Notes under the pieces: generated by a model
What the model saw: the letters and a program-made list of their open reading frames with translations, nothing else
The model's database searches: none
Told to the model about the DNA's origin: nothing
Origin: Ryuthela nishihirai
Taxonomy: Eukaryota; Arthropoda; Arachnida; Araneae; Heptathelidae
NCBI GenBank assembly: GCA_038380435.1
Contig: JAWZYU010000025.1
Location: 50,724,691 to 50,788,690 of the forward strand
Reading direction: 5' to 3'
DNA: 64,000 nucleotides
Program-made: the position numbers and the translations under genes
In this document: positions 31,701 to 43,949 of the stretch, one piece after another
Numbering within the stretch: position 1 is the first letter of the stretch
Layout: every line of letters begins with the position of its first letter

Positions 31701-31900
31701 ATTCTAGATCATTAGCCGTCATCACGATGATTTACCACATACGCTACAAACGAACCGAAAGATGAGCTCCTAGTTATCTAGGTTCAACCAATGGCCATTC
31801 ACAGCTAATCACTTTGTTAGACCAATCCACATAAATTCTCATTTCTGCTGACCACAACAATTTCAGATTCAAGTGGATGCTGCCTCCCCCCCTCCCCTTG
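28749..31900. other. Intergenic DNA and LMO 3' side
   Basis: AT-rich, no other gene seen. The right part should include the 3' UTR of the minus-strand LMO gene. A candidate AATAAA (minus) lies at 30821-30826, but the true end cannot be fixed by eye. Confidence 0.5.
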
Positions 31901-32114
31901 TTAGTGTCCATCGCTAATGAGGGAGCTGGGGCTTCCGTAGCCGCTGGAAGCGTCATCGACGGGCGACAGCGGGGTCAAGTTCTCCGTTTGTCTCTGTATC
32001 TGATCCAGACTGTTGTAGCTGTAGGGCAACGAGGCGAACAGGACCCGCTCCTCGTAGTCGTATTCGCAGAGCACCTTGTTGTCAAACAGATAGAATCTGT
32101 CGCCGACGCAGAAC
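31901..32114 (-). CDS. LMO/Beadex-type gene, last coding exon
   Basis: Acceptor cccctcccag before 32114; the exon starts in phase 2 (AG|G, Arg) and ends at TAA 31901-31903. It encodes the end of LIM domain 2 (RFCVGDRFYLFDNKVLC, with the final Cys and a metal-binding Asp in YDYEE). A tail of about 45 residues rich in Ser, Pro and Leu follows (TPLSPVDDASSGYGSPS). The tail is longer than in vertebrate LMO1/3 and may be lineage-specific. Confidence 0.93.
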
Positions 32115-32358
32115 CTGGGAGGGGAAAACAAAGCAATCCATTAGAATTCTTGAGATTATTTAAGCAGAAACGTTAAGATTATAAACAGATTAGATGGGAG
32201 AAAAACCGAAAGAATGAGGTATCGCCGCTGGCGAATATGAGATGCTCGTTTTTAAACAAAATGAAATTTTACATTTTCCGACTTTTGCACTACTTTAACA
32301 CTGGAATTTTTTTACTAATGGATCAGTCAGCAAAGCAAACTCTAATATCTTATTGTTA

Positions 32359-32490
32359 CAATCGCTCAAAAAAGTATCCGAACGCTACGGTTGATTACAG
32401 AATTCAGAAAAAATATCTGGCAACGATTTTTTCAGAAATTAGTGATCTGGCAACCTTCGTGTCACGTGATTACAGAATTCAGGAAAAATA
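32359..32490 (+). mobile_element. Truncated MITE copy
   Basis: Starts with TA and caatcgctcaaaaaagtatccgaac, like the other MITEs, but loses its second arm after gtcacgtgattacag and runs into the palindrome at 32493. Confidence 0.75.
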
Positions 32491-32492
32491 TC

Positions 32493-32603
32493 TGGAGCGT
32501 GTACAGCAACTGTACACGCTCCAGTTACCGTTCACAGCAAACTGGAGCGTGTGCAGTTACTGCACACGCTCCAGTTTGCTGTGAACGGTAACTGCACACG
32601 CTC
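32493..32603. repeat. Nested palindromes, perfect 35-bp arms
   Basis: 32523-32557 and 32559-32593 are exact reverse complements with a one-base centre. A further stem, gagcgtgtacag/ctgtacacgctc, lies just before, so gagcgtgt(a/g)cag occurs repeatedly in both orientations. Confidence 0.93.
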
Positions 32604-32658
32604 AATATTTCCGTGAGTGAGCCCACACGATCTAGTATCAAAATAATATGACCACCTA

Positions 32659-32874
32659 CAGTCGCTCAAAAAAGTATCCGAACACTAGGGTTGATTACAG
32701 AATTCAGAAAAAATATCTGGCAACGATTTTTTTAGAAATTGGTGATCTGGCAACCTTCGTGTCACGTGACACGAAGGTTGCCAGATCACTAATTTCTAAA
32801 AAAAAATTGTTGCCAGATATTTTTTCTGAATTCTGTAATCAACCCTAATGTTCGGATACTTTTTTGAGTGACTA
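32659..32874. mobile_element. Palindromic MITE (216 bp)
   Basis: Near-complete self-complementary copy of the cagtcgctc family around gtcacgtgac, with TA on each side. Confidence 0.88.
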
Positions 32875-32929
32875 TACCTATTAGAGGGTTCAATTTTTCG
32901 AGCCCAGTTTCAGGCAAATATTTCTCTGA

Positions 32930-33157
32930 TGCATCACAAATGATATATATATAGAAATGCATCACAAATGATATATATATATAGAAATGCATCACAAATG
33001 ATATATATAGAAATGCATCACAAATGATATATATAGAAATGCATCACAAATGATATATATATATATAAATGCATCACAAATGATATATATAGAAATGCAT
33101 CACAAATGATATATATATAGAAATGCATCACAAATGATATATATAGAAATGCACGTC
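32930..33157. repeat. ~27-bp minisatellite, about 8 copies
   Basis: Unit aaatgcatcacaaatgatatatatag; the length varies through the TA tract. Confidence 0.92.
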
Positions 33158-33365
33158 TCTGCTTATTGATTTTGCTCTTAAAGCTATTAATCATAATCAT
33201 TTTATGTCAAAATTAAAATGTTAATGCTATTTGGAACGAAATATATTAGAAATATTAATAGAAAATGAAATTTCGTGGGTATCATCATCATAGACTCAAA
33301 AAGGATTTATTTATTAAAACCAAAAGCTTGTTTTTAATTGTTCTAAAGACTGATTAATAAAAAAA

Positions 33366-33537
33366 ATAAATAAAATAAATACCCCCTCAAGCAGCTGCTT
33401 GCCACAGAGGTCTGACAGGAGCCTGTCAGTTTATATGCCACAGTAGGAGATCTGAGAGGATGGCAGGACCTCAGCAGAAAAACGACACACACATCCATGC
33501 CTATTCCGGGGCTTGAACCCAGGTCCCGTATGGGTTG
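33366..33537 (-). mobile_element. SINE family B, partial
   Basis: Family B tail (accccctcaagcagctgcttgcc) through to the B box (gcttgaacccaggtccc); the tRNA 5' head is missing. Confidence 0.85.
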
Positions 33538-34270
33538 AAATTATATTATTTCTTAGAAATATTTTTACTTATTAGCCCAAGCGCGAAGTCGTCTGTCCTA
33601 TTTTAAGCCTGACAAAGCCCCCCCCCCCAGCTCATTTCTAGTACCTATAAAGCAAAAAAAAGAATTTATCATTAATATCTTAAAATAAAAATTTGCGTTT
33701 TTACACCCACCCCTCCTTGGGTTAAACGGAAAACTTCAGCACCAAAAATTTCATATTTCTGGCAGAAATAGATCGTTTGCAATATTATTTAATATAATTT
33801 TTTCTCCGTTGCAGGGCGCCTTTAAAACTATTGGGAGATTCAGAAAATGCGAATCCTAATATTTCATCACTACTTATCAAATCCAAAAAGATTTTCTAGT
33901 CTCTGGAAAAAAAAAAGTTTCAAAGTATACAGACGACAAAGCAAAAAAAAGGCTCGTTTTTTAGAAAACAAGCTAAAAGCAGTGGCATAATAATAAAGTG
34001 GCTTAGGTGGCAAAATGCGAAGACCCTAGGACTTCTGAGGGACTCCCTCAAAATTATTTTCGAAACAAATTCTAAAATCGAAAAGATACAGATTATTACG
34101 ATTATTTAATAATAATTTTGTACGTATATTTCAAAAATTGTTGCACTTTATCTAAGGCATTTTTTGTTTTCAAAGAAAAAAATGTCCACTAGATTTAAAA
34201 AAAATGATTTAGGTCTTCTTATCAAATCACAGAAGTAACGAACATAACAGATCGATAAGTTTTCAACGGG

Positions 34271-34617
34271 TTTGTGTTGTTTTACCTCTGAGCGGCATTT
34301 TTTTGCACACGATGGACTAAATGGCCAGGTCACAAGGACCCCGAAGGCTGGAGGAAGGGGATCCACTGGAACAGCTGTTGAGAGACAGATGGTAGCCTCC
34401 CGTCAAGTCTTTAACGTGCACAGGGTGTGGCTCTCCCACACACGGGCCACGACTTAACGTTCCATCCGACGGATGCCTTTCCAAGCCCATCGGTGTCCGC
34501 TACTGACCGTGGGCAGTTTTGCGGAGATAAATCTCAACGCTGACCCAGGTGGGTGTCGAACCTGGGAACTGCATATTACGTGCCTGGAGCGCTACCGCCT
34601 GAGCCACCCCCGCCTCA
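34271..34617 (-). mobile_element. SINE family A
   Basis: Near full length with small deletions; target duplication ttttcaacggg at 34260-34270 and 34618-34628. Confidence 0.92.
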
Positions 34618-35115
34618 TTTTCAACGGGCACTTCCACTCCTAGTTACGTCACTGGCTAAAAGGCAAATCTTTTTTAGAAAGCGAGCAAAGAACCTGACTT
34701 CACAGCCGATGCACAAGTACTAAGAGACAGTAGAATTAAAACAATTCAATGTTATGTTAATAGTAAGTCAGATTCTCGGCTTGGAAACATCTTAAATGAT
34801 CTTCATATGGGAAAAAAAAGAAAATCGGATTGAAAACAAAGATTTCAATGAAATCATTATAAATTTCAATTTTATAAAAATATTCATTCGATATTTAAAG
34901 ATTTTTGAAAGCTAGAATGTTTAATTAGTCAAAATAATTGGCCTGAAAAATTAAAACGTTTAACCGTTTTATTAAATTAAAACAAAATGTATTTTTAGGA
35001 GTTTGTTTAATTGTTACTCCAATTTTCGCCAACTTTAAAAGATTTTTAACATAGGGAGACTGATTGTTAAGTATTCTAGAATATATAACTATCCAAATAT
35101 TAAACATTGTACATT

Positions 35116-35226
35116 TGGGTTGGCTGGCTGTTTTACCTTTGAGCGGCAGTTTTTAGTACACAATGGACTAAATGGCCAGGTCACAACGACCCTAAAACTC
35201 CAGAAAAAGGTTGGGAAAGGAAACCT
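35116..35226 (-). mobile_element. SINE family A, tail fragment
   Basis: Only the tail part (gttttacctttgagcggc...gaaaaaggttggg), directly abutting a plus-strand copy. Confidence 0.8.
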
Positions 35227-35227
35227 A

Positions 35228-35606
35228 GTGGCTCAGTCGGTAGCGCGCCAGGCTCGTAATCTGCAGTTCCCAGGTTCGAGTCCCAGCTGGGTCAGCGTTG
35301 AGATTTATCTCCGCAAAATTCCCCGCCCTGCCCACGGTCAGTAGGGGACACCGATGGTCTTAGAAAGGCCGCCGTCCGTCGTATGTGACGTTAAGCCGTG
35401 GCCCCGTGTGCGGGAGAGCCATACCCTGTGCACGTTAAAGAACACGCTGGATGGCCTTGACGGGAGGCTACCATCTGTCTCCCAACAGCTGTTCCAGTGT
35501 GTCCCCTCCCCCAACCTTCTCTGAGCCTTCGGGGTCCATGTGACCTGGCCATTTAGCCCATGGTGTGCAAAAAAGTGCCGCTCAGAGGTAATAGAACCCA
35601 ACCCAA
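35228..35606 (+). mobile_element. SINE family A
   Basis: From gtggctcagtcgg to acccaaccca; the G-rich leader is missing. Confidence 0.92.
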
Positions 35607-36354
35607 GTGATCACTTCTTTATAATGGCGTAGCGTGAGTAACAACTGGGGAGACTATGAGACTGCGCAGTTTATGCTTTGACAGCTCTCAAATATCATAG
35701 GTGGATTGATAGATTATTGACTTATGATTTATGAGATCTGCCGAAGCGAAAACAGCTCAGTCTCAAAATTTTTTTCAGTTACCTACCACTCATGCTAGAC
35801 CCACATGTTCTGTGTCTCCCTTACTCGAAAAGCTCTCGTCACGTGATACGAAAAAAATCAAATATGATATATGTAAAAACTGGCGCGGATAACGGTAGAT
35901 GGCGCTGCGTGTCTTGCTGCTTGTTCCTGAATGGCTTTTTTTGATGTTTTCCGTTTGGCGTCTCACCTTTTAACTTCAATTTGACCTTAGAGAAATAATA
36001 ACATTTAAAATTTTACGAATTTCAAAATTCTCCACTGTCGATTTCCTCTTACTATCGATTTCCGTAACTGGTCTTGCAATAGCCTCTCCAGAGATTCGTA
36101 ATCAGGGGTTGACTTCAGATGCTAGTTTCCTGGAGAAAATGTTTCATTTATCTGGGATTGTCTTACGTAGAGTAGATCTTCATCCAACCAGTTCACACCG
36201 GTTTCACCGAACCGATTGATTTACTGATCGCCGAAATGGTTGAAAAAAAATTTTTTTTAAATAATAACAACTAATTGCAAACAATAATTCTTAATAACTA
36301 AAAAATATGAAAATATAAAGAATACTCTTATGGTTGGTTCTCATTTTACTGAGA

Positions 36355-36669
36355 AGTGCTCAGTCGGTGGTGTACCAGGTTCGTTGTCTGCAGTTCCCAG
36401 ATTCGAGTCCCAACTGGAGCAGCATTAAGATTTATCTATGCTAATCCCCACACTACCCAAAGGGAGAAAATGGACGCCGATGGAGTTGAAAAGAGTATCT
36501 CCTGTAGAATGGGACGTTAAGCCGTGGCTCCGTGTGCAGGAGAGGCATACCTTGTGCACCTAAAAGAACAAGCTATATGGCCTTAAAGGGAGGCTACCAT
36601 CTGTCTCCTAGCAACTGTCCAGTGGATTCCCTTCCTCAACATTTTCTGAGCCCTTGTGGTCGTTATGAC
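36355..36669 (+). mobile_element. SINE family A, diverged
   Basis: tgctcagtcggtggtgtacc...ttcgagtcccaactgg head with a shortened, diverged body; followed head-to-tail by another copy. Confidence 0.8.
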
Positions 36670-36671
36670 CC

Positions 36672-37050
36672 AGCGAGGCGGGGTGGCTCAGTCGGTAGTG
36701 CGTCTGGCTCGTAATCTGCAGTTCCCAGGTTCGAATCCCAGTTGGGTCAGTGTTGAGGTTTATCTTCGCAAAACTCCCTGCCCTGCCCACGGTCAGTAGG
36801 GGACACGGATGGGCTAGGAAAGGCCGCCTTCCGTAGGATGGAACGTTAAGCCATAGCCCCGTGTGCGGGAGAGCCATATCCTGTGCAGGTTAAAGAACAC
36901 GCTGGAGAGCCTTGACGGGAGGCTACCATCTGTCCCCCAACAACTGTTCCTCCCCCAACCTTTTCTGAGCCTTCTGGGTCCTTGTGACCTGGCCGTTTAG
37001 CCCATTGTGTGCAAAAAAAGTGCTGCTCAGAGGTAAAACAACTCAACCCC
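36672..37050 (+). mobile_element. SINE family A
   Basis: agcgaggcggggtggctcag to aaaacaactcaacccc, moderately diverged. Confidence 0.9.
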
Positions 37051-37398
37051 TGCTCACACTAACGAAAAATGTGGAGTGGACCTACTCACACCCAAGAAAA
37101 CTATTGGGTCAACCCTGCTGACACTCACGAAAAGTGTTGGGTCGACCTCGCAATGCAGTTTATTAGACAGTAAGTTTGGGGTAGGGATTGTCTCAGTCTC
37201 TAACACGCCAAAGTAGAACCCGATGTACCCAAATCCGAGTCAATTATCTTATGTTGTCAAATTAGAGAGCCAAGCGTTAAGAATTACTTCACTAACCCCT
37301 GTTCTGCGTTCGGTGGGAAAGGGAACATCAGTGGGCTTGAAAAGTTATAATTGTTGTACATAATTACCAGGAAAGTTTAGGCTGATCGGACCAAAGGG

Positions 37399-37791
37399 TT
37401 GTTGGGTTGGGTTGTTTTACCTCTGAGCGGCACTTTTTTGCACACCATGGGTTAAATGGCCAGGTCACATGGACCCCGAAGGCTCAGAGAAGGTTGGGGG
37501 AAGGGACCCACTGGAACAGCTGTTGGGAGACAGATGGTAGCCTCCCGTTAAGGCCATCCAGCGTGTTCTTTAACGTGCACAGGGTATGGCTCTCCCGCAC
37601 ACGGGGGCCACGGCTTAACGTCCCATCCGATGGACGGCGGCCTTTCCAAGCCCATCGGTGTCCCCTACTGACCGTGGGCAGGGCGGGGAATTTTTGCGGA
37701 GATAAATCTCAACGCTGACCCAGCTGGGACTCGAACCTGGGAACTACAGATTACGAGTCTGGCGCGCTACCAACTGAGCCACCCCCGCCCC
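37399..37791 (-). mobile_element. SINE family A, full length
   Basis: Target duplication cggaccaaaggg at 37387-37398 and 37792-37803. Confidence 0.94.
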
Positions 37792-38482
37792 CGGACCAAA
37801 GGGAGGATTTACCGATAAGCGGACTAAGCAACCGCTTTATTGGCACCGGCTACTGAGGAACTGAGAATCGTTGTGAACTGCTTTCATAACTATAGAGGCC
37901 ATATCAATTACCCACTTTAATGCCCTTAAATCTAAATCCGCCATTGATCAGGCCTCCTGCTCTTGCTGGGTGGTCTTGAGAGTAGCTTTTATCTGTTTGC
38001 TAATGGTTATCCAGTGGACCTGTCACACTACCCAAAGCCAAACCCTTGGAGTCATTTTGAACTGGCCATTTGTGGCAAGGGATACTCTTGAAGCTCGATG
38101 GTATTGAATGCATGGTATTTATACAATGGCATTCAGAATTGTGAAACCATTGACAAAGACTTCATTATTAAAAATACGTTTAATTCTTTCTACTCTACAT
38201 TTGTATTTTCATCCTAACTAATCTATATTTAATATTTCAAACAGAAAATGAGGCTTAAACTGTACCAGCATTGTCTTAAACAGATTTCATTTGAGTTGTT
38301 TTTGTGACAGCTTCCTCAGCCAAAGATTTTAAAAGCGAAACAAGCACTGCCTTACACTTCATTCTAATTCCATCACGTGCCACTGCAACTAGAAGTGCTG
38401 TTTTAGCGCTAGGGTCAAGTTCTGACATTGAAGAGGAAAGATGAATGAAGTGTACACTTCTTGTAACTTCCCACTCACTTAC

Positions 38483-38608
38483 CTGTGATTGCATTGCTGA
38501 CAGGCGAAGCACTCGAGGTGATAGACATTGCCTCGTGCCCGCATCACCATCTCGAATGCTGGGATGGTCTTGTTGCATGCCGAACACAGTCCGGTCGTCC
38601 CGAATAAT
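38483..38608 (-). CDS. LMO/Beadex-type gene, middle coding exon
   Basis: 126 bases with a clean ttccacag acceptor and AG|gtaagt donor, phase 2 at both ends. It encodes most of LIM domain 2 ([20 protein letters not shown]...[13 protein letters not shown]): Cys-x2-Cys, then His-x2-Cys and Cys-x2-Cys zinc ligands. LIM domains bind proteins; LMO proteins bridge LDB/Chip and bHLH-GATA complexes in the nucleus. Confidence 0.95.
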
Positions 38609-39306
38609 CTGTGGAAGAAGAAGTGGAATATTCAGTAAAAAGATAGTCGCAGCACGTTCACAAACAACAAAAGACACTTCGTTACTATAGATAAGTAAAT
38701 CGAGTCGAGGATGGCATCTGAAATATGTAAATACTGTCCACAAGACATCAATCGTGAAGGACAATGATGTTGATCTTAGTGGAAATATGATAGAATGATT
38801 GTATTTGTTTTTACAGTTATGCAAATAGAGTTTCTTTTTTCTGCTTCTTATACCTCAGAGTGCTCGTCTTTAGGCTATGTAAACAAGAGCGTTGTAAAAA
38901 TGAATTATTGGGTTAAAGATCTGTAAAATTCAGAGTTAATTTTCTTAGCCACTGGCGGATTTGCGAACAAAATATGAATGGATGAAAGATATTTTTTTTA
39001 AAGATAAAGTAAATTTATAGAGTTTAGAAACAGCACATGCAAAATTGTAACGGCAACTTCAATAGTTCGTAATATAATTTCAACATAAGAACATTAAATG
39101 GATCAAGCTTTTGAATGTATTAGTGTGACGAATTTATACCTTGCTCACAACAAAAATAATATTAATATTATATGCATGTAATATGTAAGCAATGCTAAAA
39201 TTGAATAATGAAATATAAGAGGCCTTGCCTTTATGCATAGGTTAGTCTATAGCAAAATTCATCACTGATTGCGTGTTATACAAGACAGAATTTTGAGTTG
39301 CGACTG

Positions 39307-39685
39307 GGTTGGGTTGTTTACCTCTGAGCGGCACTTTTTTGCACACCATGGGCTAAATGGCCAGGTCACAAGGACCCTGAAGGCTCAGAGAAGGTTGGGG
39401 GAGGGGACCCATTGGAACAGCTGTTGGGAGACAGATGGTAGCCTTCCGTCAAGGCCATCCAGCGTGTTCTTTAACGTGCACAGGGTATGGCTCTCCCGCA
39501 CACGAGGCCACGGCTTAACGTCCCATCCGACGGACGGCGGCCTTTCCAAGCCCATCGGTGTCCCCTACTGACCGTGGGTGGGAATTTTTGCGGAGATAAA
39601 TCTCAACGCTGACCCAGCTAGGACTCGAACCTGGGAACTACAGATTACGAGCCTGGCGCGCTACCGACTGAGTCACCCCCGCCCC
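39307..39685 (-). mobile_element. SINE family A, full length
   Basis: Target duplication tgagttgcgactg at 39294-39306 and 39686-39698. Confidence 0.94.
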
Positions 39686-39965
39686 TGAGTTGCGACTGAC
39701 TTTTCATTGAATATGCATAATGCTGTTAATATAAGCAATTGTGGGATAATACGCATATTAGTATAAAGTCATGTTTGAAGATTCATACCTTGAAAAATAA
39801 TATTTATTTCGAAAGCCATCGTTAAAAAGGAGATAAGTTTAGAATCAAATATCTCTATGCATTGATTTTCAAGAATATTCGTTCAATACTTAAAGATCTG
39901 TGGAAACTAAACTATTGTGCAGTGGAATAGGATATAGGAATTATATATATAAATAGTAATAATAA

Positions 39966-40545
39966 ATAAATACCCCCTCAAGCAGCTGCTTGCCACAGAG
40001 GTCTGACAGGAGCCTGTCAGTTTACATGCCATAGTAGAAGGTCTGAGAGGATGGCAGGCCCTCAGCAGAAAAACGACACAAACAGCCATGCCTTACCCGG
40101 GGCTCGAACCCAGATTGGGTTGGGTTGTTTTACCTCTGAGCGGCACTTTTTTGCACACCATGGGCTAAATGGCCAGGTCACATGGACTCCGAAGGCTCAG
40201 AGAATTTTGGGGGAGGGGACCCACTGGAACAGCTGTTGGGAGACAGATGGTAGCCTCCCGTCAAGGCCATCCAGCGTGTTCTTTAACGTGCACAGGGTAT
40301 GGCTCTCCCGCACACGGGGCCACGGCTTAACGTCCCATCCGACGGACGGCGGCCTTTCCAAGCCCATCGGTGTCCCCTACTGACCGTGGGCAGGGCGGGG
40401 AATTTTGCGGAGATAAATATCAACGCTGACCCAGCTGGGACTCGAACCTGGGAACTACAGATTACGAGCCTGGCGCGCTACCGACTGAGCCACCCCCGCC
40501 CACGCTCGAACCCAGATCTCTTAGATTAGTAGCCAAGCGCGCTAA
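39966..40545 (-). mobile_element. SINE family B interrupted by family A
   Basis: Family B tail and B box at 39966-40115 and its tRNA-like head (tagccaagcgcgctaacca) at 40504-40545, split by a younger family A insertion. Confidence 0.9.
40116..40503 (-). mobile_element. SINE family A nested in family B
   Basis: Target duplication gctcgaacccagat at 40102-40115 and 40504-40517, lying in the B box of the older SINE. Confidence 0.95.
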
Positions 40546-40902
40546 CCAATATTAATTATATATATATATTCCTCTATTATAGGAATTGATCTGGAAAGTA
40601 AAACCTTAATGATGACTGTTTTATCTAAATGTTTACTGAATTAGATTGAGAGGTTTTTCCCCCCTCTCTCATTTTGTGTAATGATGTTTTCAGATTTTGT
40701 TGATTTTGTTGAAAACTGGCAATTAAATAAATTAAATGATTTTAGCAATTAAAAAAAATTAAGGAATGCGAGAGAGCATTGCTTAAAATTTCATCCTCCT
40801 TTATGGTAAATATTGTTCAAAATCAAATGTGAGTACTCTTGCATTACTCAGTCGTGTCACAATACCTTTCCATACGACATTTAATTGTATTTTCTGAAAA
40901 AC

Positions 40903-41271
40903 GGGCTGGGGAAGTTCAATTGGTAGCTCGCCAGGCTCGTAATCTCTAGTTCCCAAGTTCGAGTCCCACCCAGGGCAACTTGAGATTTATCTCCGCAAAA
41001 CTCCCCGCCTTTCTCTCGGCCAGTAAGGAACACCGATGGGCTTGGAAAGGCCGCCGCCCATTGGATGGGACGTTAAGCCGTGGTCCCGTGTATGGAAAAG
41101 CTAAACCTTGTGCCTATTAAACAACACGCTGGATGGCCTTTACGGGAGGCTACCATCTATCTCATAATAGCTGTTCAGTGGGTTCCCCAACATTTTAGGG
41201 ATGCTTGTGACCTGGCCATTTAGCTTATTGTGAGAGAAAAAATACCGCTCATAGGTAAAACAACCCAATCC
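40903..41271 (+). mobile_element. SINE family A, diverged
   Basis: Target duplication ctgaaaaac at 40894-40902 and 41272-41280. Confidence 0.88.
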
Positions 41272-41391
41272 CTGAAAAACATTTTGAGTAAAGTACAACT
41301 TTTTGTCGATTTTCTTTTAATTTCCAGCTCTAGTGTAGCTTTTCCTTCAATAACAACTTAACTTTTCAATAATTTCAGTTTTCATATTGAA

Positions 41392-41779
41392 TGGGTTGGG
41401 TTGTTTTACCTCTGAGCGGCACTTTTTTGCACACAATGGGCTAAATGGCCAGGTCACATAAACCCCGAAGGCTCAGAGAAGGTTGGGGGAGGGGACCCAC
41501 TGGAACAGCTGTTGGGAAACAGATAGTAGCCTCCCGTCAAGGCCACCCAGCGTGTTCTTTAACGTGCACAGGGTATGGCTCTCCCGCACACGGGACCACG
41601 GCTTAACGTCCCATCCGACGGACGGCGACCTTTCCAAGCCCATCGGTGTTCCCTACTGACCGTGGGCAGGGCGGGGAATTTTGCGGAGATAAATCTCAAC
41701 GCTGACCCAGCTGGGACTCGAACCTGGGAACTACAGATTACGAGCCTGGCGCGCTACCGACTGAGCCACCCCCGCCCCT
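41392..41779 (-). mobile_element. SINE family A, full length
   Basis: Complete from tgggttgggttg to ccacccccgcccc; no clear target duplication. Confidence 0.92.
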
Positions 41780-42114
41780 AATCTCTGTTGTCTTTACAGT
41801 GAGTTTGCATAGAGTTTTCATACAGTGCGCACGTCTCTGTTGACCACAGAGTTAGTTTTGTACAGTGTGGTGTGTGTTTATTACCTATGTGTCTGCACAA
41901 TGAATGTTACAGATTATATAAGGTTTTTATTATTTACTTAAGTCTGCCGTGTATCATTACTACCAGGTAAAAAAGGGATGAGATCTCTACGAAACTCACT
42001 CTGCATGAAAGCGATACGCATATTCCTCATGAAACTCACTTCACAGCCAGAAAAGAATCCCTTGTACAGTGAGTTTCATAATCAGTGTACCATTTCTTTT
42101 GTCCCCAAGGCGAG

Positions 42115-42500
42115 AGGGGCGGGGGTGGCTCAGTCGGTAGCGTGCCAGTCTCGTAATCTGTAGTTCCCAGGTTCGAGTCCCAGCTGGGTCAGCGTTGAGA
42201 TTTATCTCCGCAAAATTCCCCGCCCTGCCCACGGTCAGTAGGGGACACAGATGGGCTTGGAAAGGCCGCCGTCCGTCGGATGGGACGTTAAACCGTGGCC
42301 CCGTGTGCGGGAGAGCCACCCTGTGCACGTTAAAGAACACGCTGGATGGCCTTGACGGGAGGCTACCATCTGTCTCCCAACAGCTGTTCCAGTGGGTCCC
42401 TCCCCCAACCTTCTCTGAGTCTTCGGGGTTCATGTGACCTGGCCATTTAGCCCATGGTGTGCAAAAAAGTGCCGCTCAGAGGTAAAACAACCCAACCCAA
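42115..42500 (+). mobile_element. SINE family A, full length
   Basis: Target duplication ccccaaggc at about 42103-42111 and 42501-42509. Confidence 0.9.
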
Positions 42501-42574
42501 CCCCAAGGCAAGTTTCGGAGCCAGTATACCACCTCTGCTGATTTCATAGTGAGTTTCATCGCTCACCTATCGGT

Positions 42575-42770
42575 TGGTACGTTGACTACTTATCAAAAAG
42601 GGACTTGGATTCGAGCCCCGGATATGATACGATTGCTTCTTCATTTGTTTTTCTGTTGAAGTCTCGCCTTCCTCACTGACCTTTTCTGTGGCGTACTATA
42701 CTGACAGGCTACTGTCAGACCTCTTTGGCAAGGAGCCGCTTGTGGGCTAATTTATTTACATTTTATTTAT
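42575..42770 (+). mobile_element. SINE family B, old copy
   Basis: ggattcgagccccgg, then ctgttgaagtctcgcc and tgacaggctactgtcagacctctttggcaagg. Confidence 0.75.
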
Positions 42771-42844
42771 TTTCATACAGACCTGTTCATACTTCTTAGT
42801 ACCTCACAGTGCGTTTCGTAATAGATATGTACTGCTTCGTTGGA

Positions 42845-43790
42845 TGTATGGTGAGTTTCATAGTCACCATCTACTTTGCTCCATAGTGATATTTCTTAGA
42901 AAGTGGGCCATTTCCTTTTTGCTACATAGTGAGATTTCTCAGAAAGTGTGCCATCTCATTTGCTACAAACTGAGATTTCTCAAAAAGTGTGCCATCTCAT
43001 TTGCTACAAACTGAGATTTCTCAAAAAGTGTGCCATCTCATTTGCTACAAACTGAGATTTCTCAGAAAGTGTGCCATCTCATTTGATACATACTGAGATT
43101 TCTCAGAAAGTGTGCCATCTCATTTACTACATAGTGAGATTTCTCAGAAAGTGTGCCATTTCATTTGCTCCATAGTGAGATTTCTCAGAAAGTGTGCCAT
43201 CTCATTTGCTACATAGTGAGATTTCTCAGAAAGTGTGCCATCTCATTTGCTACAAACTGAGATTTCTCAAAAAGTGTGCCATCTCATTTGCTACAAACTG
43301 AGATTTCTCAAAAAGTGTGCCATCTCATTTGCTACAAACTGAGATTTCTCAGAAAGTGTGCCATCTCATTTGATACATACTGAGATTTCTCAGAAAGTGT
43401 GCCATCTCATTTACTACATAGTGAGATTTCTCAGAAAGTGTGCCATTTCATTTGCTCCATAGTGAGATTTCTCAGAAAGTGTGCCATCTCATTTGCTCCA
43501 TAGTGAGATTTCTCAGAAAGTGTGCCATCTCATTTGCTACATAGTGAGATTTCTCAGAAAGTGTGCCATCTCATTTCCTACATAGTGAGATTTCTCAGAA
43601 AGTGTGCCATCTCATTTGCTACATAGTGAGATTTCTCAGAAAGTGTGCCATCTCATTTGCTACATAATGAGATTTCTCAGAAAGTGTGCCATCTCATTTG
43701 CTACATAGTGAGATTTCTCAGAAAGTGTGCCATCTCATTTGCTACATAGTGATATTTCTCAGAAAGTGTGCCGTCTCTTCTGGCAGTGCA
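42845..43790. repeat. 41-bp minisatellite, about 23 copies
   Basis: Unit gtgagatttctcagaaagtgtgccatctcatttgctacata at a fixed 41-base step. A seven-unit block (287 bp) with the same variants occurs twice, at about 42960 and 43247. Confidence 0.94.
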
Positions 43791-43949
43791 GTGATTTTCA
43801 TGGGGAGTATGTACCAATTCTCTTCTTGCAAAGTAAGTTTTGTAAAGAACGCATCCTGTTGTTACATCTTAATCAGCCTCTTAGCGGTATTCGTACAAAG
43901 TATGTCCTCTCGGTTTAATACACGAATGTCCTACACCACCTTAATTGAG

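Larger units (their letters stand above)
32115..38482 (-). other. LMO intron between coding exons 2 and 3
   Basis: 6.4 kb with MITEs, a 35-bp-arm palindrome, a TATA-rich minisatellite and at least six SINEs, listed separately. The stretches 33158-33365, 33538-34259, 34629-35115, 35607-36354, 37057-37386 and 37804-38482 show nothing I recognise. Confidence 0.85.

Noticed and set aside
35228..35303. Possible functional tRNA genes at SINE heads
   Set aside because: The heads have A and B boxes but are followed by the SINE body and lack a proper acceptor stem. They are SINE promoters, not tRNA genes.
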